From NCBI GenBank assembly GCA_900551675.1, contig URXH01000057.1, forward strand, positions 1 through 12,886: a stretch of 12,886 nucleotides of DNA. The letters are read 5' to 3'. Below are positions 6,362-12,886 of the stretch, in pieces. The position numbers and the translations under genes are program-made. Positions within the stretch are counted from its first letter, which is position 1; each line of letters opens with the position of its first letter. Under the pieces are notes generated by a model that made no database searches, was not told the DNA's origin, and saw only the letters and a list, made by a program, of their open reading frames with translations. This stretch comes from an uncultured bacterium. Its GTDB lineage: Bacteria > Cyanobacteriota > Vampirovibrionia > Gastranaerophilales > Gastranaerophilaceae.

Positions 6362-7783
6362 CTAGAAGTTATAATCACGTCCGCCGGCTTCAATTTTTTG
6401 CAAATCTTCCTCGACTTTCGATTTTACACACTGCGGGCATTCAAGAATTTTTACTTCTTTTTCAATTAAAGCTTCTCCTACACGCTTGGTATCTTCTGAT
6501 GCATAATCTTCTAAATATTCTTTCAAAGTTAAAATAGCATTCGGATGGCAGAAGTTATGAATTTGTTTTTCTTTGCATATTTCCATAAATCTGTCGCCTG
6601 TTCTGCCGTTTCTGTAGCAGGCAGTACAGAAGCTCGGGAGATACCCCAATTCCATAAGCCATTTGAGAACTTCATCTAGCGGACGCCTGTCGGAAACATC
6701 AAACTGTGCGGAATCATCTTTCTCGGGCATAGGGTTGAAATATCCGCCGACACTTGTTTTTGAGCCGCCTGAAATTTGAGAAATTCCAAGTTCCAATACA
6801 CGTTTTCTGCATTCGGCAGTTTCTCTGGTAGAAACAATCATGCCTGTATACGGCACTGCAATTCTAATGCAGGCGACAATTTTTGCAAACGTATCATCAT
6901 CAATACCATTATCAAAACTTGCAGGATCAATATCATCAGCTCTTCTGATTCTCGGGACACTGATTGTATGCGGTCCTACTCCGAAAACAGCCTCTAAATG
7001 CTCTGCATGCATTAAAAGCCCTGCAAATTCATACCTGTAAGACTCCAGCCCGAAAAGGACTCCGAGACCTACATCGTCAATACCGCCCTGCATTGCTCTG
7101 TCCATAGCTTCCGTATGATATTTGTAATTATGTTTCGGTCCTGTCGGATGGAGTGTTTCGTAACTTTCTTTGTTATAAGTTTCCTGAAACAGAATATAAG
7201 TTCCGATGCCTGCCTCGTGGAGTTTTTTGTAATTTTCAACGGTAGTAGCCGCAATATTAACATTTACACGCCTTATTGAGCCGTTTTTGTGTTTAATCCC
7301 GTAAATTGTCTTTATGGATTCCAGAATATATTCAAGAGGGTTATTAACAGGATCTTCTCCCGCTTCTATAGCAAGTCGTTTATGTCCCATATCCTGAAGC
7401 GCAATTACTTCATTTTTAATCTCTTCCTGCGTTAGCTTTCTGCGCGGAATATGTTTATTTTTTGCATGATAAGGGCAGTATACACATCCGTTCACGCAAT
7501 AATTTGATAAATAAAGAGGAGCAAAAAGCACAATTCTGTTTCCATAATAATCCTGCTTAATCTTTTTTGCAAGCGAAAAAATTTCTTCATTTTTTTCTTT
7601 AATATCACAGGCCAGAAGAACTGATGCTTCCCTGTGAGTTAAGCCTTTCCCGAGCTTTGCTTTTTCTAAAATTTTATCAATTAATTCAATATTATTTTTA
7701 TTCTCATCTGCGTATTTTAATGTATCAAGAATTTCTTGATGCGAAATAAATTCATCAGCATTATTTGACTTTGGATTATACAT
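6362..7783 (-). CDS. hydG: [FeFe]-hydrogenase maturase HydG (radical SAM tyrosine lyase)
   Basis: HydG cleaves tyrosine to p-cresol and makes the CO and cyanide ligands of the hydrogenase H-cluster in an Fe(CO)2(CN) synthon. The 473-residue protein has the radical SAM cluster CVNGCVYC (Cys96, 100, 103) in a TIM barrel. It also has the C-terminal second-cluster motif CX2CX22C (Cys386, 389, 412), which separates HydG from the thiamine enzyme ThiH. The ending KIEAGGRDYNF resembles known HydG tails. An extra CPQC (449-452) sits near the C-terminus. ATG at 7783 is chosen because GGGAGGAGAG stands just before it; a 9-codon upstream extension has no such site. It lies 61 nt after mnmA with no terminator, so an mnmA-hydG transcript is likely. 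hydE, hydF and the hydrogenase are not in the window; HydG implies they exist elsewhere. Confidence 0.95.
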   Translation of the reverse strand: MYNPKSNNADEFISHQEILDTLKYADENKNNIELIDKILEKAKLGKGLTHREASVLLACDIKEKNEEIFSLAKKIKQDYYGNRIVLFAPLYLSNYCVNGCVYCPYHAKNKHIPRRKLTQEEIKNEVIALQDMGHKRLAIEAGEDPVNNPLEYILESIKTIYGIKHKNGSIRRVNVNIAATTVENYKKLHEAGIGTYILFQETYNKESYETLHPTGPKHNYKYHTEAMDRAMQGGIDDVGLGVLFGLESYRYEFAGLLMHAEHLEAVFGVGPHTISVPRIRRADDIDPASFDNGIDDDTFAKIVACIRIAVPYTGMIVSTRETAECRKRVLELGISQISGGSKTSVGGYFNPMPEKDDSAQFDVSDRRPLDEVLKWLMELGYLPSFCTACYRNGRTGDRFMEICKEKQIHNFCHPNAILTLKEYLEDYASEDTKRVGEALIEKEVKILECPQCVKSKVEEDLQKIEAGGRDYNF

Positions 7784-7844
7784 ATAACTCTCCTCCCTAA
7801 GCAAAACCATGATACTGCCGTAAAAAATAAAAGTAAAGGAATAT

Positions 7845-8888
7845 TTATCTTACAACAATTCCTCCGCCGAGCAGATGTTTGTCATCAAGGTCGTATAGAA
7901 CACCTGATTGGCCGTTTGTTATAGAATTTACCGGTTCGTAAAATTCGATATCTGCAAAATCATTGAAAAGCCGCACATGCGCTTTTTTGTGCTGCATGTT
8001 ATAACGAATTTTCACCCACGCATCAAATTCATATTTTTCTAACGGGTAAGTTAAATTCAAGTCAGTAATTCTGCAGTTTGTTTTGTAATTATCTTCTTCG
8101 CGCCCGACATAGACAATATTCTTTTTAACATCAATATCTATTACATAAAGCGGATACGGAGCAGCAATACCTATACCTTTACGCTGCCCTATCGTGTATT
8201 GATAACAGCCTTGATGCTCTCCCCATTTTTTCCCTGTCAGAATATCTATAAAATCCCCTTTTTGCGCGCCGAATTTTTCAGACAGAAATTTCTTTGTTGT
8301 CATAGGCTTTTGAATAAAGCAGATATCCTGACTGTCTTTAGAGTCTTTCGGCGGAAGATTAAAATTGACAGCCATCTGCCTTACCTGCTCTTTGTCGTAT
8401 TTATGAAGCGGGAAAACAGTTTTTGATAAATGCTTTTGTCCTAAACGATAAAGGAAATAAAGCTGATCTTTATGTTCATCTTTTGCGGGATAAAGCTTAT
8501 AAACCCCGTCAACATATCTTATATCTGCATAATGTCCCGTTGCAAAAATATCCGCATCCAATTCATTAAGCGCATAATCAAAGAGAACACCCCATTTAAT
8601 AAATTGGTTGCACATAATACATGGATTCGGAGTTCTACCGTTCCGGTAAGAATTAATAAAATAATTTATAACCTTATCTTTAAATTTTTCAGAAGCGTCA
8701 AAAACGTAATGCTTAATTTGTAATTTATCAGCTACGCGTTTGGCATTGTAAACAACAGAATCAGATGCATTAATCATCCTGCCTGTTAATCCAATTACTT
8801 CATACCCCTGCTGTTGTAAAAGGAGTGCCGTTACCGAACTGTCAACTCCTCCGCTCAATGCAACAACCGCTGTTTGACGTGTATCCAT
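7845..8888 (-). CDS. mnmA: tRNA-specific 2-thiouridylase MnmA
   Basis: MnmA adenylates and then thiolates C2 of U34 in tRNA-Lys, -Glu and -Gln, taking sulfur from a persulfide relay. The 347-residue protein shows the PP-loop SGGVDSS (12-18), the nucleophile in NPCIMCN (Cys90), the second catalytic Cys in DSQDICFI (Cys190), TGHYADI (118-124) and IGQRKGIG in the central domain, then a C-terminal beta-barrel ending LLGGGIVVR. Length is normal. The frame stays open to an ATG at 8927, but that start has no ribosome site and adds 13 residues ahead of the first strand. ATG at 8886-8888 sits 6 nt after a perfect TATAAT, so the mRNA may be leaderless. It is divergent from glmU (177 nt gap) and leads into hydG. 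Confidence 0.96.
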   Translation of the reverse strand: MDTRQTAVVALSGGVDSSVTALLLQQQGYEVIGLTGRMINASDSVVYNAKRVADKLQIKHYVFDASEKFKDKVINYFINSYRNGRTPNPCIMCNQFIKWGVLFDYALNELDADIFATGHYADIRYVDGVYKLYPAKDEHKDQLYFLYRLGQKHLSKTVFPLHKYDKEQVRQMAVNFNLPPKDSKDSQDICFIQKPMTTKKFLSEKFGAQKGDFIDILTGKKWGEHQGCYQYTIGQRKGIGIAAPYPLYVIDIDVKKNIVYVGREEDNYKTNCRITDLNLTYPLEKYEFDAWVKIRYNMQHKKAHVRLFNDFADIEFYEPVNSITNGQSGVLYDLDDKHLLGGGIVVR

Positions 8889-8894
8889 AATTTT

Positions 8895-8923
8895 ATTATA
8901 GTACAAATAATTTTTAAAATCAG
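8895..8923 (-). promoter_or_regulatory. Predicted mnmA promoter giving a leaderless transcript
   Basis: On the minus strand a perfect TATAAT (8895-8900) lies 17 nt after a weak -35, CTGATT (8918-8923, 3 of 6). Seven nt beyond the -10 box is the A of the chosen ATG (8888), and no Shine-Dalgarno site exists before it. The upstream motif at 8936-8962 may make up for the poor -35 box. Confidence 0.5.
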
Positions 8924-8935
8924 TCATTCTGAATC

Positions 8936-8962
8936 GGGACTTATATAGCAGTTTACACCAAT
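8936..8962 (-). promoter_or_regulatory. Upstream motif shared with argS (copy 2, mnmA)
   Basis: Plus-strand reading is GGGACTTATAT, AGC, then AGTTTACACCAAT. It matches the argS copy (6171-6197) at 22 of 27 positions and is also exactly 35 nt from the -10 box of its gene, in the same orientation. It lies in the mnmA-glmU divergent region, so an effect on glmU is possible but the glmU start is about 104 nt away. Confidence 0.5.
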
Positions 8963-9065
8963 TATTGATAACACGTCATGCTATAAAGCTGTATACAAAT
9001 TTCTTATTTCGCGGGTTGAACGGTACGCTCATTTTTATAGTAAAATAAAAACAAAGGAGAGAAGT

Positions 9066-10340
9066 ATGAATAACGAAATTAAATCAGTAATTCTTGCAGC
9101 AGGCAAAGGCACAAGAATGAAATCAAATACATCAAAAGTTTTGCACAAAATCTTTGAAAAGCCGATTCTGGGATATGTTCTTGACAATTCAAAAAATATT
9201 GTAAGCGAATCTTTTGTAATTGTCGGACATCACGCCGAAGAGGTTACGGAATTTGTAGAAAAAAATTACACCAATGCAAAAACCATTCTGCAATCACCGC
9301 AATTAGGCACAGGTCATGCTGTTTCAATGGCTTGTCCGTATCTTGAAAACTTTGACGGACAGGTAATTATACTCAACGGAGATTTGCCGTTAATGACGGA
9401 AGAAAGTATCAGAAAATTTATTGAATATCACAATTCTAAAAATTCTGACCTTACAATAATGAGTACAATACTTGATGATCCTGCAAATTACGGCAGAATT
9501 ATCAGGGAAAAAGATGATTCTCTAAAATGTATTGTGGAAGCAAAAGATGCGACACCTGAAGAAATCTCCGTTAAAGAAATTAATGTCGGAGTTTACCTGC
9601 TTAACTGGAGCAAAATTAAGCCTGCATTCTCGCAATTAACAACAAACAATGCGCAGGGAGAATATTACCTGACGGATATTATCGGCTGGGGCAAGAAAAA
9701 TAACCTCAATGTCCACGCCTATATACTTGAAAACAGCGATGAAAGCTACGGAATAAATTCACGTAAAGACCTTGCTTATGCTACAAAAGTTATGAATGAA
9801 AGAAAGCTTGATTTATTGATGGATAACGGTGTAACAATTGTTGATCCGACATCTACATGGATTTCTGAAGATACAGAAATCGGAGCAGACACAATAATTT
9901 ACCCGTCAACTTATATTGAAGGCAAAAACAAAATCGGCAAAAATTGTAAAATAGGTCCCTGCGCACATTTACGCGGAGATGTCGAAATTGATGACAACTG
10001 TAAAATCGGTAACTTTGTGGAAGTTAAAAAAGCAAAAATCGGCCACAACACAAATGCAGGACACTTAAGTTATATCGGCGACAGCGAGCTTGGTTCTCAT
10101 ATAAATATCGGTGCAGGAACAATTACCGCCAACTATGATCCGATTTCAAAAACTAAAAGCAAAACAGTTCTTAAAAATAACGTAAAGATAGGCTCAAATA
10201 CCGTACTTGTTGCCCCTGTAGAAATCGGCGAAGGAACAAATATCGGAGCAGGAAGCGTAATTACAAAAAACATAGGCAAATGGGCACTAGGCTTAACCCG
10301 AGCACCTTTAAGAATTATCGAAAACTGGGTGAAACACTAG
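9066..10340 (+). CDS. glmU: Bifunctional GlmU (GlcNAc-1-P uridyltransferase / GlcN-1-P acetyltransferase)
   Basis: GlmU acetylates glucosamine-1-phosphate and then couples it to UTP, giving UDP-GlcNAc for peptidoglycan and other glycans. The 424-residue protein has the uridyltransferase domain (about 1-225) with LAAGKGTRM (10-18), KVLH (24-27, the usual preceding Pro is Ser), LQSPQLGTGHA and NGDLPLM. The left-handed beta-helix acetyltransferase domain carries hexapeptides, GNFVEVKKAKIG, AGHLSYIGD with catalytic His333, NIGAGTITANYD and ALGLTRAPLRIIENWVKH. Family members are usually about 450-460 residues; this one seems about 30 shorter in the early beta-helix, between the linker and GPCAHLR. 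AAAGGAGAG precedes the ATG. Both active sites look intact. It runs divergently from mnmA and leads into the 18-codon ORF and the MFS gene. Confidence 0.96.
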   Translation: MNNEIKSVILAAGKGTRMKSNTSKVLHKIFEKPILGYVLDNSKNIVSESFVIVGHHAEEVTEFVEKNYTNAKTILQSPQLGTGHAVSMACPYLENFDGQVIILNGDLPLMTEESIRKFIEYHNSKNSDLTIMSTILDDPANYGRIIREKDDSLKCIVEAKDATPEEISVKEINVGVYLLNWSKIKPAFSQLTTNNAQGEYYLTDIIGWGKKNNLNVHAYILENSDESYGINSRKDLAYATKVMNERKLDLLMDNGVTIVDPTSTWISEDTEIGADTIIYPSTYIEGKNKIGKNCKIGPCAHLRGDVEIDDNCKIGNFVEVKKAKIGHNTNAGHLSYIGDSELGSHINIGAGTITANYDPISKTKSKTVLKNNVKIGSNTVLVAPVEIGEGTNIGAGSVITKNIGKWALGLTRAPLRIIENWVKH

Positions 10341-10341
10341 A

Positions 10342-10398
10342 ATGATAACCAAGGTTGAGCTTTCAGCAAGACAAGAATATAATTTGGATAAATACTGA
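10342..10398 (+). CDS. Possible 18-residue leader ORF between glmU and the MFS gene
   Basis: The frame MITKVELSARQEYNLDKY starts 1 nt after the glmU stop and ends 2 nt before the MFS ATG. The MFS gene has no good ribosome site of its own, only GGA 12 nt ahead inside this ORF. Ribosomes finishing the small ORF could therefore re-initiate on the MFS gene. A weak GGGTGA lies 9 nt before its ATG. It could equally be the leftover start of a lost gene or chance; no homologue is recognised. Confidence 0.3.
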   Translation: MITKVELSARQEYNLDKY

Positions 10399-10400
10399 TT

Positions 10401-11801
10401 ATGACAACAAAAGAAATTAAATGGACAATGTTTGTAATCACAGCAGTCGGCAACTTTATAGCCATGCTGGATTCTACAACAGTAAATCTTGCATTATACC
10501 CCATGTCCGTTGATTTGCACGTAACTATGGGTCAGATTCAATGGGTTATGATTGCGTATATGCTTGTATTAACCGTTTTTTTGCCTTTTTTCGGCAAGCT
10601 GGGGGATATTTTTCCGAAAAACAAACTTTATGCAGCAGGCTTTTCATTGTTCGCACTCGGAGCTTTTTTAAACACAACAGCAAATTCATTCGGACTTTTA
10701 ATAGCTTACAGATGCCTTGAAGCTCTTGGAGCTTCCATAATGCTTTCAAACGCTCAGGCAATTATCGCAACAATTTTCAAGAATGAACGCAGAGGGAAAG
10801 CTCTCGGGCTTAACGGCTGTCTGGTTGCAATCGGAGGGATGAGCGGGCCGGCTCTGGGAGGGATTTTGCTGAATTATTTCGGCTGGCACTCGGTATTTAT
10901 TCCATGCATTCCGGTTGCACTTGCAGGTGCTTACTATGCTTATAAAGTTCTTCCGCATCACAGCAATACAGACAGAAAAAACTTCAAATTTGATTACAAG
11001 GGATTTTTCTATTTTACGGTAAGCTTATTTGCACTCCTTCTTGCAATATCAGAAGGACACAGCTGGGGCTGGAATTCGCTTAAAATTATAGTTCTCGGCA
11101 TTGTTACACTGATTTTCGGTGTTCTTTTCTATATAAGAGATCACCATATCAATTATCCGCTTATTGATTTTTCACTATTTAAGATCAGAACTTTTACGTT
11201 CGGGAATCTCGGCGTAATGACTTCATACATGGCAATGTACACAAACAGCATACTTTTGCCGTTCTTTTTACAGGAAATTTTAAAATACAATCCGCTTGTT
11301 ACAGGTCTTTTAATTCTTCCGTATTCTCTGACGCTTTCATTTATTGCTCCTGTTGCAGGAAGGTTATCAGGAAAATACGGAAGCAGATATTTAACCATTG
11401 CAGGGCCTGTTGTTTACTGTATAGCACTTTTGATGTTCACGTTGTATGACAAAAATGCAGCTATGTGGCAGATTGTACTGGCATCAGGAATAATGGGAAT
11501 CGGAAACGGTTTATTTCAATCGCCCTCCAATAACGCAATTATGACAAGCGTTGAACACGGACATGTAGGTCTTGCTTCAGGAATTCTTGCTCTTTCCAGA
11601 AATATGGGGAATATCTTAGGCGTAGCTGTAACAATTACACTGTTTGAAACATTCAGAAATATTTTTCTTGAAGCGGGAAAAGTTTATGATATAGCATTTT
11701 TAACTGCATATAGAACAACAATGTGTTTTGGAATATTTTTCGGCCTGTGCTGTCTGACATTTGCATTTATTGCCTATAAAAAGGATAAAGTCCGCTCTTA
11801 A
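10401..11801 (+). CDS. MFS transporter, DHA2 (EmrB/QacA) drug-exporter type
   Basis: The 466-residue inner-membrane protein is built from hydrophobic segments consistent with 14 helices, and probably expels drugs or metabolites by proton antiport. The N-terminus has the DHA2 helix-1 motif LDSTTVNLAL (23-32). Motif A GKLGDIFPKNK (65-75) lies in loop 2-3. A motif B-like YRCLEALGASIM follows, with Arg104 (canonical RxxQGxG altered to RCLEALG). The antiporter motif C GGMSGPALGG (145-154) comes next. The second half repeats the fold, with LLPFFLQEILKYNPLVTGLL typical of DHA2 helices 7-9. The substrate cannot be read from sequence. It follows glmU by 60 nt with no terminator, so it may be co-transcribed. 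No regulator of the TetR or MarR type is adjacent. Confidence 0.9.
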   Translation: MTTKEIKWTMFVITAVGNFIAMLDSTTVNLALYPMSVDLHVTMGQIQWVMIAYMLVLTVFLPFFGKLGDIFPKNKLYAAGFSLFALGAFLNTTANSFGLLIAYRCLEALGASIMLSNAQAIIATIFKNERRGKALGLNGCLVAIGGMSGPALGGILLNYFGWHSVFIPCIPVALAGAYYAYKVLPHHSNTDRKNFKFDYKGFFYFTVSLFALLLAISEGHSWGWNSLKIIVLGIVTLIFGVLFYIRDHHINYPLIDFSLFKIRTFTFGNLGVMTSYMAMYTNSILLPFFLQEILKYNPLVTGLLILPYSLTLSFIAPVAGRLSGKYGSRYLTIAGPVVYCIALLMFTLYDKNAAMWQIVLASGIMGIGNGLFQSPSNNAIMTSVEHGHVGLASGILALSRNMGNILGVAVTITLFETFRNIFLEAGKVYDIAFLTAYRTTMCFGIFFGLCCLTFAFIAYKKDKVRS

Positions 11802-11850
11802 AAAAGTATGTTCTTGCTATATGCGAAGGATAACTAAGTAAAATCCGTGC

Positions 11851-11870
11851 TCTTAGCATACACCAATAAC
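11851..11870. repeat. Degenerate third copy of the argS/mnmA motif core
   Basis: TCTTAG, CA, TACACCAATAAC resembles the right half of the argS and mnmA copies (TCTTAGTTTACACTAAATAAC) but lacks the GGGACTTATAT half, and its orientation relative to the next gene is reversed. It lies in the 169-nt gap between the MFS gene and the last gene, where no terminator hairpin was seen. It may be chance. Confidence 0.25.
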
Positions 11871-11970
11871 TTATTCTCTTATTTAATTACAATGTAAATA
11901 TTGTAAATAAAATAATAGCCAAAATTTTAATTTTGAAGTATTATAAAAGTAACAAAGGGGATTTATAATC

Positions 11971-12886
11971 GTGGAAAAAACTTTAAATAATGAAATGACA
12001 ATAGGCATACCGCGCGCAATGTCTTTTTATCATAACTATCCGTTTTACTACGGATTTTTTACGGATTTAGGAATAAAGATTGTACTTTCTGATCCTACTA
12101 CAAAACAGACCATGACAAGCGGTTCTGCTCTTGTTGTAACCGAAACCTGTCTGCCTATAAAAGTTTACATAGGACATGTGTTGAATTTAATAGATAAAGG
12201 TATTGATAAAATTGATTTAGATAAATTATTAGAATGGGATGATATAAAATTATATTCAGAAATTATAAATATTGCTGAAACCCATCCTGATTCAAATGTA
12301 AGGGATTTAGCAACAATGACAATCCCAAATATGGAAGCATTTTTAAATATGATTTATTCTCACCTTGATCTAAAAAATCGTTCAAAACAAGATTTAAGTA
12401 CACAAGATTTAAGATTTTTGCAAAAAATAAAATCTTTAATCGTATCAAATAGTAATTTAGGTAAGAATTTAAGAAATCCAAATTTTACTGATGAAAATAC
12501 AATCTTTTTTGATGAACAAAATTCAAAAGTGCTTCAAAATCAATTACACTCAATTGCACCTACCTTAAAAAATGATACTTCACTTATAAATACACATTTA
12601 ATTTTTCAAAGAGCATATAGTCCTGACGAGCCTATTTACATAAGAGACTCTAATGGAAAAATATATGAATTATCAAAACATCCAAAAAGAAAATATGATT
12701 GGAATAATATATCTATAAATTCACATAGTAATTTTGCTTATATTCCATATTTACGTTCATGTGGTATAAGTGAAAATATAATTTCTAAATTACAAAATAT
12801 ATCTACTGGTATCTCAACTTATTCTATACCTAAAGAAACATATTTTCCACAAGTTAATATGCAACCATTACAAGTAGGAAATAGTT
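11971..12886 (+). CDS. Activase-like N-terminus (DUF2229 type) joined to an unrelated AT-rich tail; cut by window edge
   Basis: The frame is open to the window end (305 codons, no stop). Residues 9-81 match the start of acyl-CoA dehydratase activase-related proteins: MTIGIPRAMSFYHNYPFYYGFF, then LSDPTTKQTM, VTETCLPIKVYIGHV with the usual Cys, and LIDKGIDKI. Such proteins would normally continue with IFVP-type strands and reach several hundred residues or more. Instead, from about residue 82 the sequence becomes Asn-, Lys-, Ile- and Ser-rich with no activase feature, and GC drops from about 38% to about 25%. The tail's first part (SEIINIAETHPDSNVRDLATM) looks helical, perhaps HEAT-like; the rest is unrecognised. 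GTG at 11971 is chosen for AAAGGGG 10 nt upstream; ATG at 11995 is the alternative. It could be a real fusion, a recombination scar or an assembly chimera. Confidence 0.55.
   Translation, partial: MEKTLNNEMTIGIPRAMSFYHNYPFYYGFFTDLGIKIVLSDPTTKQTMTSGSALVVTETCLPIKVYIGHVLNLIDKGIDKIDLDKLLEWDDIKLYSEIINIAETHPDSNVRDLATMTIPNMEAFLNMIYSHLDLKNRSKQDLSTQDLRFLQKIKSLIVSNSNLGKNLRNPNFTDENTIFFDEQNSKVLQNQLHSIAPTLKNDTSLINTHLIFQRAYSPDEPIYIRDSNGKIYELSKHPKRKYDWNNISINSHSNFAYIPYLRSCGISENIISKLQNISTGISTYSIPKETYFPQVNMQPLQVGNS
12214..12886 (+). other. Low-GC segment of foreign character at the right edge
   Basis: Hand counts over 60-base lines here give 22-28% GC, against 37% and 42% in two lines of the activase part just before it. 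Codons shift to TTA, ATA, AAT and AAA. The change falls within about 10 nt of the point where homology to activases ends, next to three GATAAA copies (12193, 12205, 12220). This marks a true sequence boundary, biological or artefactual. Encoded residues include IFQRAYSPDEPIYIRD and FAYIPYLRSCGIS, with no family recognised. Confidence 0.6.

Noticed and set aside
6362..7783. Identification of the radical SAM gene as thiH (thiamine biosynthesis)
   Set aside because: The C-terminal CX2CX22C motif (Cys386, 389, 412) and the tail are those of HydG; ThiH lacks this second cluster site.
11802..11860. Possible terminator after the MFS gene from GTATG (about 11807) and CATAC (about 11857)
   Set aside because: The arms are only 5 bp and about 45 nt apart, with no T-run after them.
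12263..12481. 72-codon minus-strand frame in the right-edge AT-rich segment
   Set aside because: It overlaps the continuous plus-strand frame, has no convincing ribosome site, and long frames arise by chance opposite TTA- and ATA-rich codons.

Overview
The window looks like ordinary chromosome from a low-GC, anaerobic bacterium. Most genes are about 35-40% GC by hand count. Shine-Dalgarno sites (AGGAG, GGAGG) are common. A [FeFe]-hydrogenase maturase (hydG) and the start of a CoA-dehydratase-activase-like gene point to a fermenting anaerobe. The overall style (infC, TPR protein plus dusB, hydG, many unknown small proteins) would fit a gut Gastranaerophilales/Melainabacteria-type organism. That assignment is inference only: no rRNA or taxonomic marker was compared, and a clostridial or other anaerobic lineage is not excluded.

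Layout. Positions 1-310 (minus) hold the 5' part of infC, which appears to begin at a rare ATA codon. A divergent intergenic region follows, then a 50-residue orphan gene (563-715, plus) with its own promoter candidate and a strong terminator. Positions 843-3927 hold a two-gene unit: a secreted TPR-repeat protein overlapping dusB by 11 nt. A 126-residue unknown protein (3986-4366) then abuts argS tail-to-tail with no spacer. The minus strand carries mnmA (8888-7845), hydG (7783-6362) and argS (6109-4367), with mnmA and hydG probably co-transcribed. glmU (9066-10340) runs divergently from mnmA. It is followed by an 18-codon ORF and a DHA2-type MFS exporter (10401-11801). The last gene (11971 to the edge) starts as a typical acyl-CoA dehydratase activase-related protein (DUF2229 type). 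After about 81 residues it becomes an unrelated, much more AT-rich reading frame that runs off the window.

How the genes work together. Several genes serve translation: infC (initiation), dusB and mnmA (tRNA modification) and argS (tRNA charging). The promoters of argS and mnmA share a 27-bp upstream motif (22/27 identical). It sits exactly 35 nt upstream of the predicted -10 box in both cases, which suggests common regulation of these two tRNA genes. glmU supplies UDP-GlcNAc for the cell wall, hydG builds the CO/cyanide ligands of the hydrogenase H-cluster, and the MFS protein is a likely drug or metabolite exporter.

No tRNA, rRNA, CRISPR array, insertion sequence or phage gene was recognised, and no gene-free stretch exceeds 300 bases. 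The points that most deserve a second look are the shared argS/mnmA motif, the chimeric gene at the right edge, the ATA start of infC, the candidate leaderless mnmA and the shortened GlmU beta-helix.
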